Below, one piece after another: positions 16,814 to 25,600 of a stretch of 64,000 bases of DNA (its first letter is position 1; each line of letters starts with the position of its first letter). The position numbers and the translations under genes were made by a program. The stretch lies in contig CACJRL010000005.1 in assembly GCA_902595815.1 (NCBI GenBank), forward strand, positions 1 to 64,000. Reading direction: 5' to 3'. This stretch comes from an uncultured Pelagibacteraceae bacterium (GTDB lineage Bacteria; Pseudomonadota; Alphaproteobacteria; Pelagibacterales; Pelagibacteraceae). Under the pieces are notes generated by a model that worked only from the letters and a program-made list of their open reading frames with translations, was not told where the DNA came from and did not search any database.

Positions 16814-17297
16814 TTTTTTTTGTTTGTATTTTCAAAACTAATTGATGAGATACACATATGAAAAATATTAGTGATCCTAGAGCAACACTAGTTTGTGGTA
16901 TCCAAATTAAAATTTCGTCAGCTCCTTCACTTCTCTCTTGAAATTCATAAGATATTTTTAGCATTTTTAAAAAATAAAAAGCCAGATAACCAGAAAAAAT
17001 AGTTGCAACTATCAAACTCCATAATTCCAAAAATCTCTTTTTAATACCAGTAGCTTTTTCTAAAAATAAAGTAATTCTAATGTGACCACCTTCTACAAAA
17101 GTATAAGATAAAGCAAAAAAAGATGAGGCAGCCATACAATATCCAGAATATTCAGCTAGACCTCTTATATAAAAACCAAATATTCTTGATGAAATTCCAA
17201 TTAAAATAAAAACTGCAACCAAAATAAGAAAGAATGCAGCGATATAGCCTGAGTAACTATAAAGATTATTTAAAAATTTATTGACTTTAGTAAACAT
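16806..17297 (-). CDS. TRAP transporter small permease (DctQ type)
   Basis: A 163-residue protein with four predicted helices (about residues 15-37, 51-66, 89-110 and 133-154), the pattern of TRAP-T small subunits. The motif FVEGGHIRITLFLEKA matches the conserved GGHIR region between helices two and three. It follows the binding-protein gene after 41 bases containing a hairpin terminator, so its expression would be lower than that of the binding protein. Confidence 0.9.
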   Translation of the reverse strand: MFTKVNKFLNNLYSYSGYIAAFFLILVAVFILIGISSRIFGFYIRGLAEYSGYCMAASSFFALSYTFVEGGHIRITLFLEKATGIKKRFLELWSLIVATIFSGYLAFYFLKMLKISYEFQERSEGADEILIWIPQTSVALGSLIFFICVSHQLVLKIQTKKND

Positions 17298-17300
17298 ATA

Positions 17301-17325
17301 AAAAGGCCGTTTAATACGGCCTTTT
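17301..17325 (-). terminator. Hairpin terminator/attenuator between dctP-type and dctQ-type genes
   Basis: A perfect 10-bp stem, AAAAGGCCGT and its complement, with a 5-base loop TTAAT, ending in a T run on either strand. On the minus strand it lies after the substrate-binding protein gene and directly before the permease genes. Partial termination here would keep the binding protein in excess over the membrane subunits, a common arrangement in TRAP and ABC operons. Confidence 0.85.
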
Positions 17326-17338
17326 TAATTATAATGAT

Positions 17339-18310
17339 TTAATTATAAGCAGCAAGAACACTAGCACCTCTATCGCCAGCTTTTTTCTTCCATTCTTCTG
17401 CCATTGTAGCACCAACTTTTTTGAAATGACTTTCAAGGGCTGAATTTACTTTGCCTACTTTCATTCCAGCATCAGCTAAAGCTTTTTTATCAGCAACATT
17501 TCCTTTTTTTGAAAGTGCCCAACCTTTTTTCTCAGCAACTGCTGCCTCTTCCATAATCATTTTTTGTGTAGCTTTATCTAATTTATTCCAGGAACCTCTG
17601 TGAGCTACAATCATATTTTTTGGAAACCAAGCTGCAATATCATAAAAATACTTTACTCCATTTTCCCAAATTTTACTGTTCTTACCAGTGGTTGGTGAAG
17701 TAATCATACTTTCAACCGCACCAGTTGAGAATGCTTGGCTTATTTCAGCTGCTTCTATTTTTGTAGGAGCCATACCTGTCAACTCGGCCATTCTAATAGT
17801 TGCAGAATTATATGCTCTAAATTTTAAGCCTTTTAAATCAGCAACACTATTAATTTCCTTTTTACTATAAAGACCTTGCGCAGGCCATGGTACAGCATAT
17901 AAAAATACAAGACCTTTTTGATCTAGACCTTTAATTATTGCAGGCTTAGATGCTTGATAAAGTTTCATAGCATCATCATAAGATGTCGCAAGAAATGGTT
18001 GTGAATCAATCTCTAATAACGGATCCTCTTTACCTAGGGCCGACATAAATCTCTCACCAATTTGAGCTTGTCCAGTTCTAACAGCCCTAAATATCTCTCC
18101 ACCTTTAAATAGAGATCCACCTGGGTGTGTTACTATTGTTAATTTCCCCCCACTTTTTTCTGAAACATTTTTAGCAAATTCAGCTGCATTAGCAGAATGG
18201 AAGTTGCTTGCACCATATGCTAGTGCCATATCCCATTTTTCTGCGGCAAAAGCATTAGCAGTTAAAAGAACAGAAAATAAAACAGAGAGCAAAATTTTGA
18301 AAAGTTTCAT
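17339..18310 (-). CDS. TRAP transporter substrate-binding protein (DctP family)
   Basis: A 323-residue periplasmic binding protein. Signal peptide MKLFKILLSVLFSVLLTANA with cleavage near AFA-AEKW. The mature part has the DctP layout, with the carboxylate-binding arginine expected in LKGLKFRAYNSATIR (about residue 166) and VESMITSPTTGKNSKIWENGVKYFYD after it. The ligand is probably an organic acid, but which one is not readable. First gene of the TRAP operon, separated from the permeases by a terminator. Upstream bases 18311-18422 are a divergent promoter region shared with terC; I see no clear operator there. Confidence 0.95.
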   Translation of the reverse strand: MKLFKILLSVLFSVLLTANAFAAEKWDMALAYGASNFHSANAAEFAKNVSEKSGGKLTIVTHPGGSLFKGGEIFRAVRTGQAQIGERFMSALGKEDPLLEIDSQPFLATSYDDAMKLYQASKPAIIKGLDQKGLVFLYAVPWPAQGLYSKKEINSVADLKGLKFRAYNSATIRMAELTGMAPTKIEAAEISQAFSTGAVESMITSPTTGKNSKIWENGVKYFYDIAAWFPKNMIVAHRGSWNKLDKATQKMIMEEAAVAEKKGWALSKKGNVADKKALADAGMKVGKVNSALESHFKKVGATMAEEWKKKAGDRGASVLAAYN

Positions 18311-18422
18311 AAATCCTCCATATTTCTAAAAAACATATCTCATTATGTATTAAAACTTAAATCAATAAAAATTTTTGATGTTTTATTGAAAAATAATAAA
18401 TAATTACTATTATAATAACATC

Positions 18423-19034
18423 TTGATCGAACAGTCGCTCATTTTACTGCAAATTATATTTATAGATATTATTCTTGCGGCAGATAATGCAATAATAATT
18501 GGATTAATAGCAGCTAATTTTGTACCAAAAAATAGAAAAAAAATAATATTCTGGGGAGTAGTTGGAGCGTTAGTTTTCAAAGTTATATTTGCAATATTTG
18601 CAACATATTTATTTAAGTTTTACTTCATTAAAATTCTTGGTGGATTACTTTTAATTTGGATTGTTAATGACTTAAGAAAAGATTTATTTGAAATTCAAAA
18701 AATTAAGTCTCCTAAAAAGAAATCTATGGAACCTTCATTTATCAAAAGTATTTACAAAGTGTTATTTGCAGATATTACGATTAGTTTTGATAACGTTATT
18801 GGCGTTGTGGGTGCAGCCAAAGGTAATTTTGGTTTTATGATTTTTGGCTTGGTATTATCAGTAGTTCTTACTGGAGCCTTAGCTACTTATTTAGCAAATT
18901 ATATACAAAAACATTTATGGATAGCTTACATAGGTTTAGGCTTTATATTATTGGTTGCTATTCAATTAGTAATAGGTGGGCTAGTCGATTTAGAAATTTT
19001 AAATATTAATGAAAAATATATAAAGTATTTCTAA
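18423..19034 (+). CDS. TerC family integral membrane protein
   Basis: A 203-residue YjbE/TerC-type membrane protein with about six helices. Two family repeats are visible: FIDIILAADNAIIIGLIAANF near residue 13 and FADITISFDNVIGVVGAAKG near residue 116, each with the acidic Asp/Asn pair that probably binds metal. Relatives handle metal loading of exported proteins or manganese export. The start is a TTG, chosen because homologues begin just before the first repeat and no ATG or GTG is available upstream. A TATAAT at 18411-18416 would put the transcript start almost on this TTG, so a very short or absent leader is possible. It ends 2 bases from the convergent glyoxalase gene. Confidence 0.85.
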   Translation: MIEQSLILLQIIFIDIILAADNAIIIGLIAANFVPKNRKKIIFWGVVGALVFKVIFAIFATYLFKFYFIKILGGLLLIWIVNDLRKDLFEIQKIKSPKKKSMEPSFIKSIYKVLFADITISFDNVIGVVGAAKGNFGFMIFGLVLSVVLTGALATYLANYIQKHLWIAYIGLGFILLVAIQLVIGGLVDLEILNINEKYIKYF

Positions 19035-19036
19035 TA

Positions 19037-19456
19037 TTACCAAGTTCCAGTATTTTCCATTGATGACCAGGGCTCTTTAGGAGGAAGATTTCCTTCCTGA
19101 AGTATTTCAATTGATATTTTATCTGGTGATTTCACAAATGCCATATGACCATCTCTAGGTGGTCTATTAATTGTATAACCCATATCCATTAGTCTTTGAC
19201 ATATTTCGTATATATTTTTAACTCTATAAGCTAAGTGACCAAAATTTCTAGATCCCTCTCCTAAATTGTCACCGTCCCAATTATAAGTTAGTTCAATTTC
19301 TGCATTATTGTCGTTTGGTGCAGCTAAAAAAATTAATGTATATCTGCCTTTTTCATTTTCCATTCTTTTTGTCTCTTTTAAACCCAGTCCATCACAAAAA
19401 AATTTTAACGACTCCTGAATATTAGAAATTCTGATCATTGTGTGTAAATATTTCAT
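19037..19456 (-). CDS. gloA: Lactoylglutathione lyase (glyoxalase I) / VOC protein
   Basis: A 139-residue vicinal-oxygen-chelate enzyme. Metal ligands of glyoxalase I can be placed: His5 in YLHTMIRI, Glu in AEIELTYNW (about residue 55), His in FGHLAYRV and Glu in SIEILQEG. The enzyme converts the glutathione hemithioacetal of methylglyoxal to lactoylglutathione. The region FFCDGLGLKETKRMENEKGRY is also typical. It follows guaA after 20 bases on the same strand and may be the last gene of that operon. Other glutathione-linked proteins in the window are a GST and a GFA protein. Confidence 0.85.
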   Translation of the reverse strand: MKYLHTMIRISNIQESLKFFCDGLGLKETKRMENEKGRYTLIFLAAPNDNNAEIELTYNWDGDNLGEGSRNFGHLAYRVKNIYEICQRLMDMGYTINRPPRDGHMAFVKSPDKISIEILQEGNLPPKEPWSSMENTGTW

Positions 19457-19476
19457 AGTAAAATTATAATTTATTT

Positions 19477-21036
19477 CTATTCTAGTTCAATAGTACTTGG
19501 TGGTTTAGAAGTCACATCATAAACTACTCTATTTATACCTCGAATATTATTAACTATTTTATTCGATACCATTTGCATAAATGATTTATTAAATTGAAAA
19601 TAATCCGCTGTCATCCCATCTTCAGATGTTATTGCTCTAAGCAAGCATAAATATTCATAGGTTCTATTGTCTCCCATGACACCAACAGTTTTAACAGGCA
19701 GTAATGCAGCATAAGCCTGCCATATCTTATGATATAGATTGTGTTCTCTTAATGCATTTACAAAATAATTATCTGCTTCTTTTAAAATTTTTATTTTTTC
19801 TTTAGTAATTATGCCTGGCATTCTAATTGCTAAACCAGGACCAGGAAAAGGATGTCTAGAAATAATTTCTTTACTTAAATTTAATTCTAGACCTAACATT
19901 CTAACTTCATCTTTAAATAAATACTTCAATGGCTCAACCAATTTTAATTTCATTCTTTTCGGCAGACCACCTACATTATGATGAGACTTAATTTTTGACG
20001 TTTGACTTCCTGTTACAGATTTACTTTCAATTAAATCAGGGTATAGAGTTCCTTGAGCTAAAAATTTTACATTTTTTATTTTTTTTGCGTATTTTTCAAA
20101 AAGTTTGATAAATAAATTTCCAATAATTTTTCTTTTTTTTTCTGGATCTGTTACGTTTTTTAATTTGCTTATAAATAATTGTTCAGCATTTACATAAATT
20201 AAATTCAATTTAAATTTTTTTCTAAAAGTATTTACTACTTGTTTTTCTTCGTTTTTTCTGAGCAGGCCAGTATTAACGAATATACAAGTTAGGTTTTTTC
20301 CAATCGCATTACTAATTAATTTTGCTACTACACTGCTATCTACACCACCAGATAATGCACAAATTACTTTAGAATTTCCAACTTGTTCTTTAATTTGTTG
20401 CATAAGTTTGGATTTTTGATTTTTTGATGTCCAATTTTTTTTAATTTTACAAATTTTAATTACAAAGTTTTTTAATATTACTTTGCCTTTAACTGTATGG
20501 GAAACTTCTGGATGAAACTGTATGCCATATATTTTTTTTTTTACATTTTCTATCATACATAATTTCGAATTTGAGGATTTTGCTATAACTTTAAAACCTT
20601 TAGGTAATTTAATTACCTCATCTCCATGGCTCATCCATACATTGGTGGATTTTTTTGAAAAGAAATTTTCGGTTAAAGCGCTTTTTTTTAATTTTGTAAC
20701 TTTTGCTAACCCAAATTCTCTTGATTTTGCTCGTTTTACTTTACCTCCTAATTCTTTAGAGATTATCTGATGGCCAAAACAAATACCTAAAATTGGAATA
20801 TTTAAACTTAATATACTTCTACTGAATTTAACTTTTTTATTTTGATAAACATTTAAGGGACCACCAGATAAAATGATGCCTTTCAAATTTTTTTCATTTT
20901 TGTATTTTTTAAGTTTGTTGTGACTTATAATTTCACAAAAAACATTTAATTCTCTTACTTTTCTTGCAATTAATTGTGTAAACTGAGACCCAAAATCGAT
21001 TATTAAAATTTTATCTAGATTATTTTCAAGACGCAT
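19477..21036 (-). CDS. guaA: GMP synthase (glutamine-hydrolysing)
   Basis: A 519-residue enzyme converting XMP to GMP with glutamine and ATP. The class-I amidotransferase domain shows ILGICFGHQ (nucleophile Cys near residue 90) and FHPEVSHT (His/Glu). The ATP-pyrophosphatase domain carries [12 protein letters not shown] (P-loop, near residue 227), and the C-terminal dimerisation domain ends [15 protein letters not shown] start at the ATG at 21036 ([11 protein letters not shown]) rather than the in-frame TTG at 21048, because it is the only ATG and fits the family start. It overlaps the upstream TPR gene by 11 bases. guaB lies two genes upstream, so both steps from IMP to GMP are in one operon. 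Confidence 0.96.
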   Translation of the reverse strand: MRLENNLDKILIIDFGSQFTQLIARKVRELNVFCEIISHNKLKKYKNEKNLKGIILSGGPLNVYQNKKVKFSRSILSLNIPILGICFGHQIISKELGGKVKRAKSREFGLAKVTKLKKSALTENFFSKKSTNVWMSHGDEVIKLPKGFKVIAKSSNSKLCMIENVKKKIYGIQFHPEVSHTVKGKVILKNFVIKICKIKKNWTSKNQKSKLMQQIKEQVGNSKVICALSGGVDSSVVAKLISNAIGKNLTCIFVNTGLLRKNEEKQVVNTFRKKFKLNLIYVNAEQLFISKLKNVTDPEKKRKIIGNLFIKLFEKYAKKIKNVKFLAQGTLYPDLIESKSVTGSQTSKIKSHHNVGGLPKRMKLKLVEPLKYLFKDEVRMLGLELNLSKEIISRHPFPGPGLAIRMPGIITKEKIKILKEADNYFVNALREHNLYHKIWQAYAALLPVKTVGVMGDNRTYEYLCLLRAITSEDGMTADYFQFNKSFMQMVSNKIVNNIRGINRVVYDVTSKPPSTIELE

Positions 21037-21460
21037 CTTTTTTTTCAAACTCTTTTAGGCGTTTGTTAATAGATGCGATTTTATCACAAAGGTTCGAGCA
21101 TATTTTCTTAAAATCTTCTCTAAGTTCCTCTGCTTTAGAAAAATTAGATCTTTCTAACTCAATATCTATTAATAGATACATTGCCTCTTCGTTGTTTGGC
21201 TCGAGTAGTAAGACTGTATTTATATTTTTTTCCAGTTCTGTTTTGTTTTCTTCTGTTTTAAATATTTTTGCTAAATATAGATATGACTTTGAGTCTTTGG
21301 GATTGTAAACAATATTTCTTTGAAATAAAAATTTTGAATCTTCATATTTTTCATTTTCATAAAGATTTTTTGCTTTATCAAAAAAATTAACTTTCTCCGC
21401 TTTAACATTAAAAATTAAAGTAAAAAGTAAAATTATTGCTAAGGTAATTTTTTTTATCAT
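21026..21460 (-). CDS. Exported TPR-like protein between guaB and guaA
   Basis: A 144-residue protein with a signal peptide ([21 protein letters not shown], cleavage near residue 21) and three helical repeats resembling TPRs, e.g. [20 protein letters not shown] and [20 protein letters not shown]. The C-terminus is charged ([14 protein letters not shown]). Its start overlaps the guaB stop (ATGA) and its end overlaps guaA, so it is locked into the purine operon although it is predicted to be periplasmic. Function unknown; small exported repeat proteins in this genome may be outer-membrane or wall factors. Confidence 0.7.
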   Translation of the reverse strand: MIKKITLAIILLFTLIFNVKAEKVNFFDKAKNLYENEKYEDSKFLFQRNIVYNPKDSKSYLYLAKIFKTEENKTELEKNINTVLLLEPNNEEAMYLLIDIELERSNFSKAEELREDFKKICSNLCDKIASINKRLKEFEKKDAS

Positions 21461-22521
21461 CTTTTTATTTCGTCTATGTTATGTACCATACTTTCATAAA
21501 AACCTGCTTTAGTAATTTTGACAAATTTTGGTTTTTTTCTGAGATCTTTAATTCTTTTTGCACCTAAGTATCCCATTGATGATTTTAAACCCCCTACTAG
21601 TTGGTAGATTATTTTTTCAACTGTGCCTTTGTATTTAACAAAACCTTCAACACCTTCTGCTACATATTTTGAAGTATCTTTTTGTTTTGATTGAAAATAT
21701 CTATCTGCTGATCCTTTATTCATTGCTCCAATAGATCCCATGCCTCTAAAACTTTTAAATAATTTACCACCTCTTTTAATAATTCTTCCTGGAGCCTGAT
21801 CTGTTCCTGCAAATAATGATCCAATCATTACCGCATCTGCTCCTGCTGCAAGTGCTTTTGCAATATCCCCAGAAAATTTGATACCTCCATCAGCTATTAA
21901 TGTTACTTTACTTTTGCCCATACCTTTTTTTACATCTAAAATCGCACTTAACTGTGGAACTCCTATCCCTGCAACTAATCTTGTAGTGCATATTGATCCT
22001 GGTCCAATTCCAACTTTTATAATATCCACTCCTTGCTTAATAAGAAATTTAGCTGCTTCTGCTGTAGCAATATTACCTGCACATAAAGCTGTTTTAGTTG
22101 GTTTTATTTTTTTAATTTTTTTTATTATTTCGGCCACTTTTTTTGTGTGGCCGTGAGCTGTATCAACAACAATTAAATCGATATTTTCTTTTAAAATCTT
22201 TTGAGCTCTTATGTGTTCGTTTAAACTTGCACCAACAGCTGCACCAACTAACATTTTTTTTGCTTTTACTTTTCTTATTTCTTTTATCTGATCATTTATT
22301 GATAAATTTCTATGTATAACACCTATTCCACCCTTTTTACCGATTGAAATAGCCATGTTAGACTCTGTTACAGTATCCATTGCTGAAGTTAGAAGGGGTA
22401 TAGAAATATTTAAGTGTTTTGATAATTTAACTTCTGTCTTTACTTCTGAAGGTAAAATTTCAGAATAATTTGGTGCTAAGGTTACATCATCGAAAGTGAG
22501 CGCTTCTTTGATAGGATCCAT
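21457..22521 (-). CDS. guaB: IMP dehydrogenase lacking CBS domains
   Basis: A 354-residue enzyme oxidising IMP to XMP. The catalytic loop GPGSICTTRLVAGIGVPQ is intact with Cys178; ALTFDDVTLAPNYSEILP is the canonical N-terminus and the flap region after FRGMGSIGAM is present (residues 270 on). The usual bacterial enzyme is about 490 residues because a pair of CBS domains is inserted between HRNLS...KVK and LVGAAVG. Here residues 71-93 run directly from one to the other (EIRKVKAKKMLVGAAVG), so the whole regulatory Bateman module is absent. First gene of guaB-TPR-guaA. Confidence 0.96.
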   Translation of the reverse strand: MDPIKEALTFDDVTLAPNYSEILPSEVKTEVKLSKHLNISIPLLTSAMDTVTESNMAISIGKKGGIGVIHRNLSINDQIKEIRKVKAKKMLVGAAVGASLNEHIRAQKILKENIDLIVVDTAHGHTKKVAEIIKKIKKIKPTKTALCAGNIATAEAAKFLIKQGVDIIKVGIGPGSICTTRLVAGIGVPQLSAILDVKKGMGKSKVTLIADGGIKFSGDIAKALAAGADAVMIGSLFAGTDQAPGRIIKRGGKLFKSFRGMGSIGAMNKGSADRYFQSKQKDTSKYVAEGVEGFVKYKGTVEKIIYQLVGGLKSSMGYLGAKRIKDLRKKPKFVKITKAGFYESMVHNIDEIKR

Positions 22522-22558
22522 GTCCTTATATAAACGATTCTTTAAAAAATGAAAGTAT

Positions 22559-23170
22559 CTATCTTAAATTTTTACAAATTAAAAAACTTTCTTTAGAGTC
22601 TTTTCTACTTGCGGGAGGCTTATAAACATTAAATTTTACAAAATTTTTTTTTGAAAATGCTATTATTTCATTAAAAGAAGTTCCCATAAATAATTTTGAG
22701 ACAAAATAGCCATTTGGCTTCATCACTTTGGTAGCAAAATCTAAGGCTTCTAAAACTAATTCTCCAGTTACCATTGAGTCTAAATTTTTATTTCCCGTAG
22801 TATTCACTGCCATATCTGAAATAATTAGGTCAATTTTTCCTCCAAAATAATTATTAATTTTATTTTGTTGTTCCGTATCTGTAAAATCTCCTTTTAAAAT
22901 TTTTACATTCTTTATTTCTTCTATTTCTTTTAAATCAATTGCCAAATGTTTATTACATTTTAGATTACTTGATATATATTGAGACCAGCTTCCAGGAGCT
23001 GCTCCAAGATCTATTACTGATATATTATTTTTTAAAAATTTAAATTTTTCGTTAATTTCTTTTAATTTATAAACGGCTCTTGATCTATATCCTTCAACTT
23101 TTGATTGTCTAACGTAAATATCTCTTCTCTGCTTATTAATCCAATTTTTTGAGATTTTATTTTTTTTCAA
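22559..23170 (-). CDS. rlmE: 23S rRNA 2'-O-methyltransferase RlmE (FtsJ)
   Basis: A 203-residue SAM-dependent RNA methyltransferase that modifies U2552-equivalent of 23S rRNA. The Lys-Asp-Lys-Glu catalytic set is visible: Lys in SRAVYKLKEIN (near residue 36), Asp in DLIISDMAVNTTG (near 119), Lys in GYFVSKLFMG (near 159) and Glu in SRKDSKESFLICK (near 194). SAM loop VIDLGAAPGSWSQY. It overlaps the glycosyltransferase gene by 4 bases (ATGA). In many proteobacteria rlmE sits near ftsH; here it ends the psd-pssA-GT operon. Confidence 0.95.
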   Translation of the reverse strand: MKKNKISKNWINKQRRDIYVRQSKVEGYRSRAVYKLKEINEKFKFLKNNISVIDLGAAPGSWSQYISSNLKCNKHLAIDLKEIEEIKNVKILKGDFTDTEQQNKINNYFGGKIDLIISDMAVNTTGNKNLDSMVTGELVLEALDFATKVMKPNGYFVSKLFMGTSFNEIIAFSKKNFVKFNVYKPPASRKDSKESFLICKNLR

Positions 23171-24084
23171 TTAGATATAAATCTTAGTGACTTGTTGATC
23201 TTATCTCCATTTAGTGTGGATAACTTTATTTTTACACTTTTATCAGTTCTCATTTTTTTATTATCAACTTTAATATCTCCTGCTAAATGCATTATTCCAA
23301 TTTTTTGATTTGGCAAATATGGTTCTACGTATATACCTTTATCAGTATCATATTTTGGTAACAAATTGCTAGCTATCCAGTTGCAATTATGAGGAAGAAA
23401 TTCAGTTTCAACATCATCAATGTATACACACATGTTTATTGCTAATTGTTCCGAACCAAAAATTTGTCCGTGTTTTAATGTCGTTTCTAGATTTGATTGC
23501 CATAAATTCCAAATTTTTGATTCTTTTTCAAGAGAAAATACACCAATGTTTATATGGGGCGCAAAAGCTAATTTCCGAGCTTTATCTAACCCAATTTTAA
23601 ATGCTATTCCGTGTTTAAAATTCTGTGATTTAATTATTGCTAACTTTCCAAAAATCCATTTTACCCTTGTCATTATTCTATATCCGGGTGTGAATGTTTG
23701 GGTGATACCTAACTTTCCATTTACACAAGCTTTAAAATATAACTCAACTGATTGCCAATCATGTACCCATGCGTCACAGTCTATCCACAAATACTTCTCA
23801 TAATTTGGAAAATATTTTGGTAAAAATGCTCTTGATACTTGGCTCTTTAACCATTCCCTTCCTTTAATTCTAAAAGATGAAACCTCTATATCCCATTCTG
23901 CTTTTTTTACTTCATCAACTTTTTCTTTTAATTTAGTTACTTGCTCCTCATTTAAACCTGCATCTAGTATACAAATCGCAGTATTCTTGCTTTCTTCAAA
24001 AGATTTAATTGAGTCTATCAATTCATCAAGAAGTTCGAAATAATTGGAGTCAGCTAAGGATACAATTACATTCTTTTTCATCAA
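23167..24084 (-). CDS. GT8-like glycosyltransferase
   Basis: A 305-residue protein resembling nucleotide-sugar transferases of GT-A fold, family 8 type. The likely DXD metal motif is in YLWIDCDAWVHDW (about residues 98-110). Later HINIGVFSLEKES, GSEQLAINM and GIMHLAGDIK fit the NsGv, sugar-acceptor and H-x-x-G-x-K positions of this family. Donor and acceptor cannot be read. It is placed between pssA and rlmE with 4-base overlaps on both sides, so it is co-expressed with phosphatidylethanolamine synthesis; a role in lipid glycosylation is possible but only contextual. Confidence 0.65.
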   Translation of the reverse strand: MMKKNVIVSLADSNYFELLDELIDSIKSFEESKNTAICILDAGLNEEQVTKLKEKVDEVKKAEWDIEVSSFRIKGREWLKSQVSRAFLPKYFPNYEKYLWIDCDAWVHDWQSVELYFKACVNGKLGITQTFTPGYRIMTRVKWIFGKLAIIKSQNFKHGIAFKIGLDKARKLAFAPHINIGVFSLEKESKIWNLWQSNLETTLKHGQIFGSEQLAINMCVYIDDVETEFLPHNCNWIASNLLPKYDTDKGIYVEPYLPNQKIGIMHLAGDIKVDNKKMRTDKSVKIKLSTLNGDKINKSLRFISN

Positions 24085-24878
24085 AGAATATCCTCGTCAT
24101 GGTCTACACTTTGATCTTTCTCTTTGTTTTGCTTTTTTAAAAATAAGTAATGAATTGAACTCGCTGGAATCATTAGTAAATAAATAATTCCTGAAATTAT
24201 AATTGTATTAAAGGTATATATTAGCAATAAACCAAAATATAAAATTATTCCAAATAGAAGAAATATTGAAGTACTTCTTGGAACTACGATTCTTTTTAAA
24301 GAATATGTGGGAATTTTACTTATCAAAAGTACAGAAATAACAATGAATAAAGATGGAACAATAATATTTTTATTAATAGTTATAAATTGAAACTCGCTAA
24401 AACTATAAATTAATGGCATTAATACTAATACTCCGCCTGCTGGAGATGGAATACCCTCAAAATAATTATCTCTCCATGAAGGCTCTCCTCCAGTTGAAAC
24501 ATTAAATCTTGCAAGTCTTAAGGCAACACAAACCACATATATTAAAGATATTAACCAACCAAATCTGCCGATATTATCTAGCGCCCAGAAATACATTATG
24601 AATGCCGGAGCAACTCCAAAACTAATTACATCCGTTAATGAGTCTAATTCTTTTCCAACTTTTGATGTAGCTTTAATTAATCTTGCAATTCTTCCGTCTA
24701 AACCGTCAATGATCGCAGCAATTAAAACTGCAATAACAGATAATTCAAATCTTCCATCAAATGCAAATTTAATTGAAGTTAAGCCAATACAAACTCCAAC
24801 CAATGTCATAATATTCGGCAAAATAACTCTTGAATTTTTATTTGATACTAATCTTATATTCTTTTTTGGGTTTTCCAT
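24081..24878 (-). CDS. pssA: CDP-diacylglycerol-serine O-phosphatidyltransferase
   Basis: A 265-residue polytopic enzyme with about seven helices that joins serine to CDP-diacylglycerol. The CDP-alcohol phosphotransferase motif is clear: DGLDGRIARLIKATS followed by GKELDSLTDVISFGVAP (about residues 58-91). It starts immediately after the psd stop with no spacer, and both genes together make phosphatidylethanolamine from CDP-DAG. Inner membrane. A charged tail (KKQNKEKDQSVDHDEDIL) closes the protein. Confidence 0.95.
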   Translation of the reverse strand: MENPKKNIRLVSNKNSRVILPNIMTLVGVCIGLTSIKFAFDGRFELSVIAVLIAAIIDGLDGRIARLIKATSKVGKELDSLTDVISFGVAPAFIMYFWALDNIGRFGWLISLIYVVCVALRLARFNVSTGGEPSWRDNYFEGIPSPAGGVLVLMPLIYSFSEFQFITINKNIIVPSLFIVISVLLISKIPTYSLKRIVVPRSTSIFLLFGIILYFGLLLIYTFNTIIISGIIYLLMIPASSIHYLFLKKQNKEKDQSVDHDEDIL

Positions 24879-25526
24879 TTATCTTTTGGCTATCAATGTT
24901 TCTCCAGCAACTGCTCTTTGATTAACTTTTACTAGTGGTTCATAGTTTTCAAAATATAAATCTGCTCTACTTCCAAATCTAATCATTCCTATTCTAGATC
25001 CTTGATCAACATTTTCTTCAACTGAGGTATCTGTTACTATTCTACGTGCAACTAGACCTGCAATTTGAACTACGATAATGTCTTCTCCATGAGAGTTTTT
25101 AATTTTATAATAATTTCTTTCATTATCTTCGCTAGCTTTATCAAGAGATGCATTAATAAATTTTCCAGGTTTGTATAAAATTTCCTCAATTTTTCCTGAA
25201 CATGGAGATCTATTCACATGACAGTCAAATACATTCATAAATATACTTACTTTCTTAAATTTTTTATTTTCAAGGCCCAATTCTTTAGGACCATTTGTAT
25301 CTAAAACTTGTAAAACTAATCCGTCAGCAGGACTTGTTAAATAGTTTTCATCATTTATTGGAATTCTCTCTGGATCTCTAAAAAAATAATAACACCAAAT
25401 ACTTAATACTAAACCTATGAAACCTAAAAAACCGTGAATGAAATATAGAATGATCGTTGCTACTACGAAAATTACTATAAATTTATAGCCTTCGTTATGA
25501 ATCTTTGGAAAAATTTTGTCTATCAT
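24879..25526 (-). CDS. psd: Phosphatidylserine decarboxylase proenzyme
   Basis: A 215-residue PSD-A type proenzyme. Self-cleavage at Gly-Ser in IGMIRFGSRADLYF (near residue 185) produces the pyruvoyl prosthetic group. TSPADGLVLQV, FMNVFDCHVNRSPCSGKI and the two N-terminal helices (about residues 15-47) match the short family form. It decarboxylates phosphatidylserine to phosphatidylethanolamine. Head gene of psd-pssA-GT8-rlmE, divergent from icd with about 74 bases between starts. Confidence 0.95.
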   Translation of the reverse strand: MIDKIFPKIHNEGYKFIVIFVVATIILYFIHGFLGFIGLVLSIWCYYFFRDPERIPINDENYLTSPADGLVLQVLDTNGPKELGLENKKFKKVSIFMNVFDCHVNRSPCSGKIEEILYKPGKFINASLDKASEDNERNYYKIKNSHGEDIIVVQIAGLVARRIVTDTSVEENVDQGSRIGMIRFGSRADLYFENYEPLVKVNQRAVAGETLIAKR

Positions 25527-25600
25527 AATCGTTCAATTGATAATTCTGGATTAATATGTATATAAAAAGTATAAATTCAATTATTAAGATACATCAAAAA

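Noticed and set aside
16449..16841. 130-residue plus-strand frame across the TRAP permease genes
   Set aside because: Antisense to two overlapping membrane-protein genes with family motifs; no independent support.
23420..23803. 127-residue plus-strand frame inside the GT8-like gene
   Set aside because: Antisense shadow of a gene with clear motifs; no ribosome site, no recognisable domain, and composition that follows the complementary codons.
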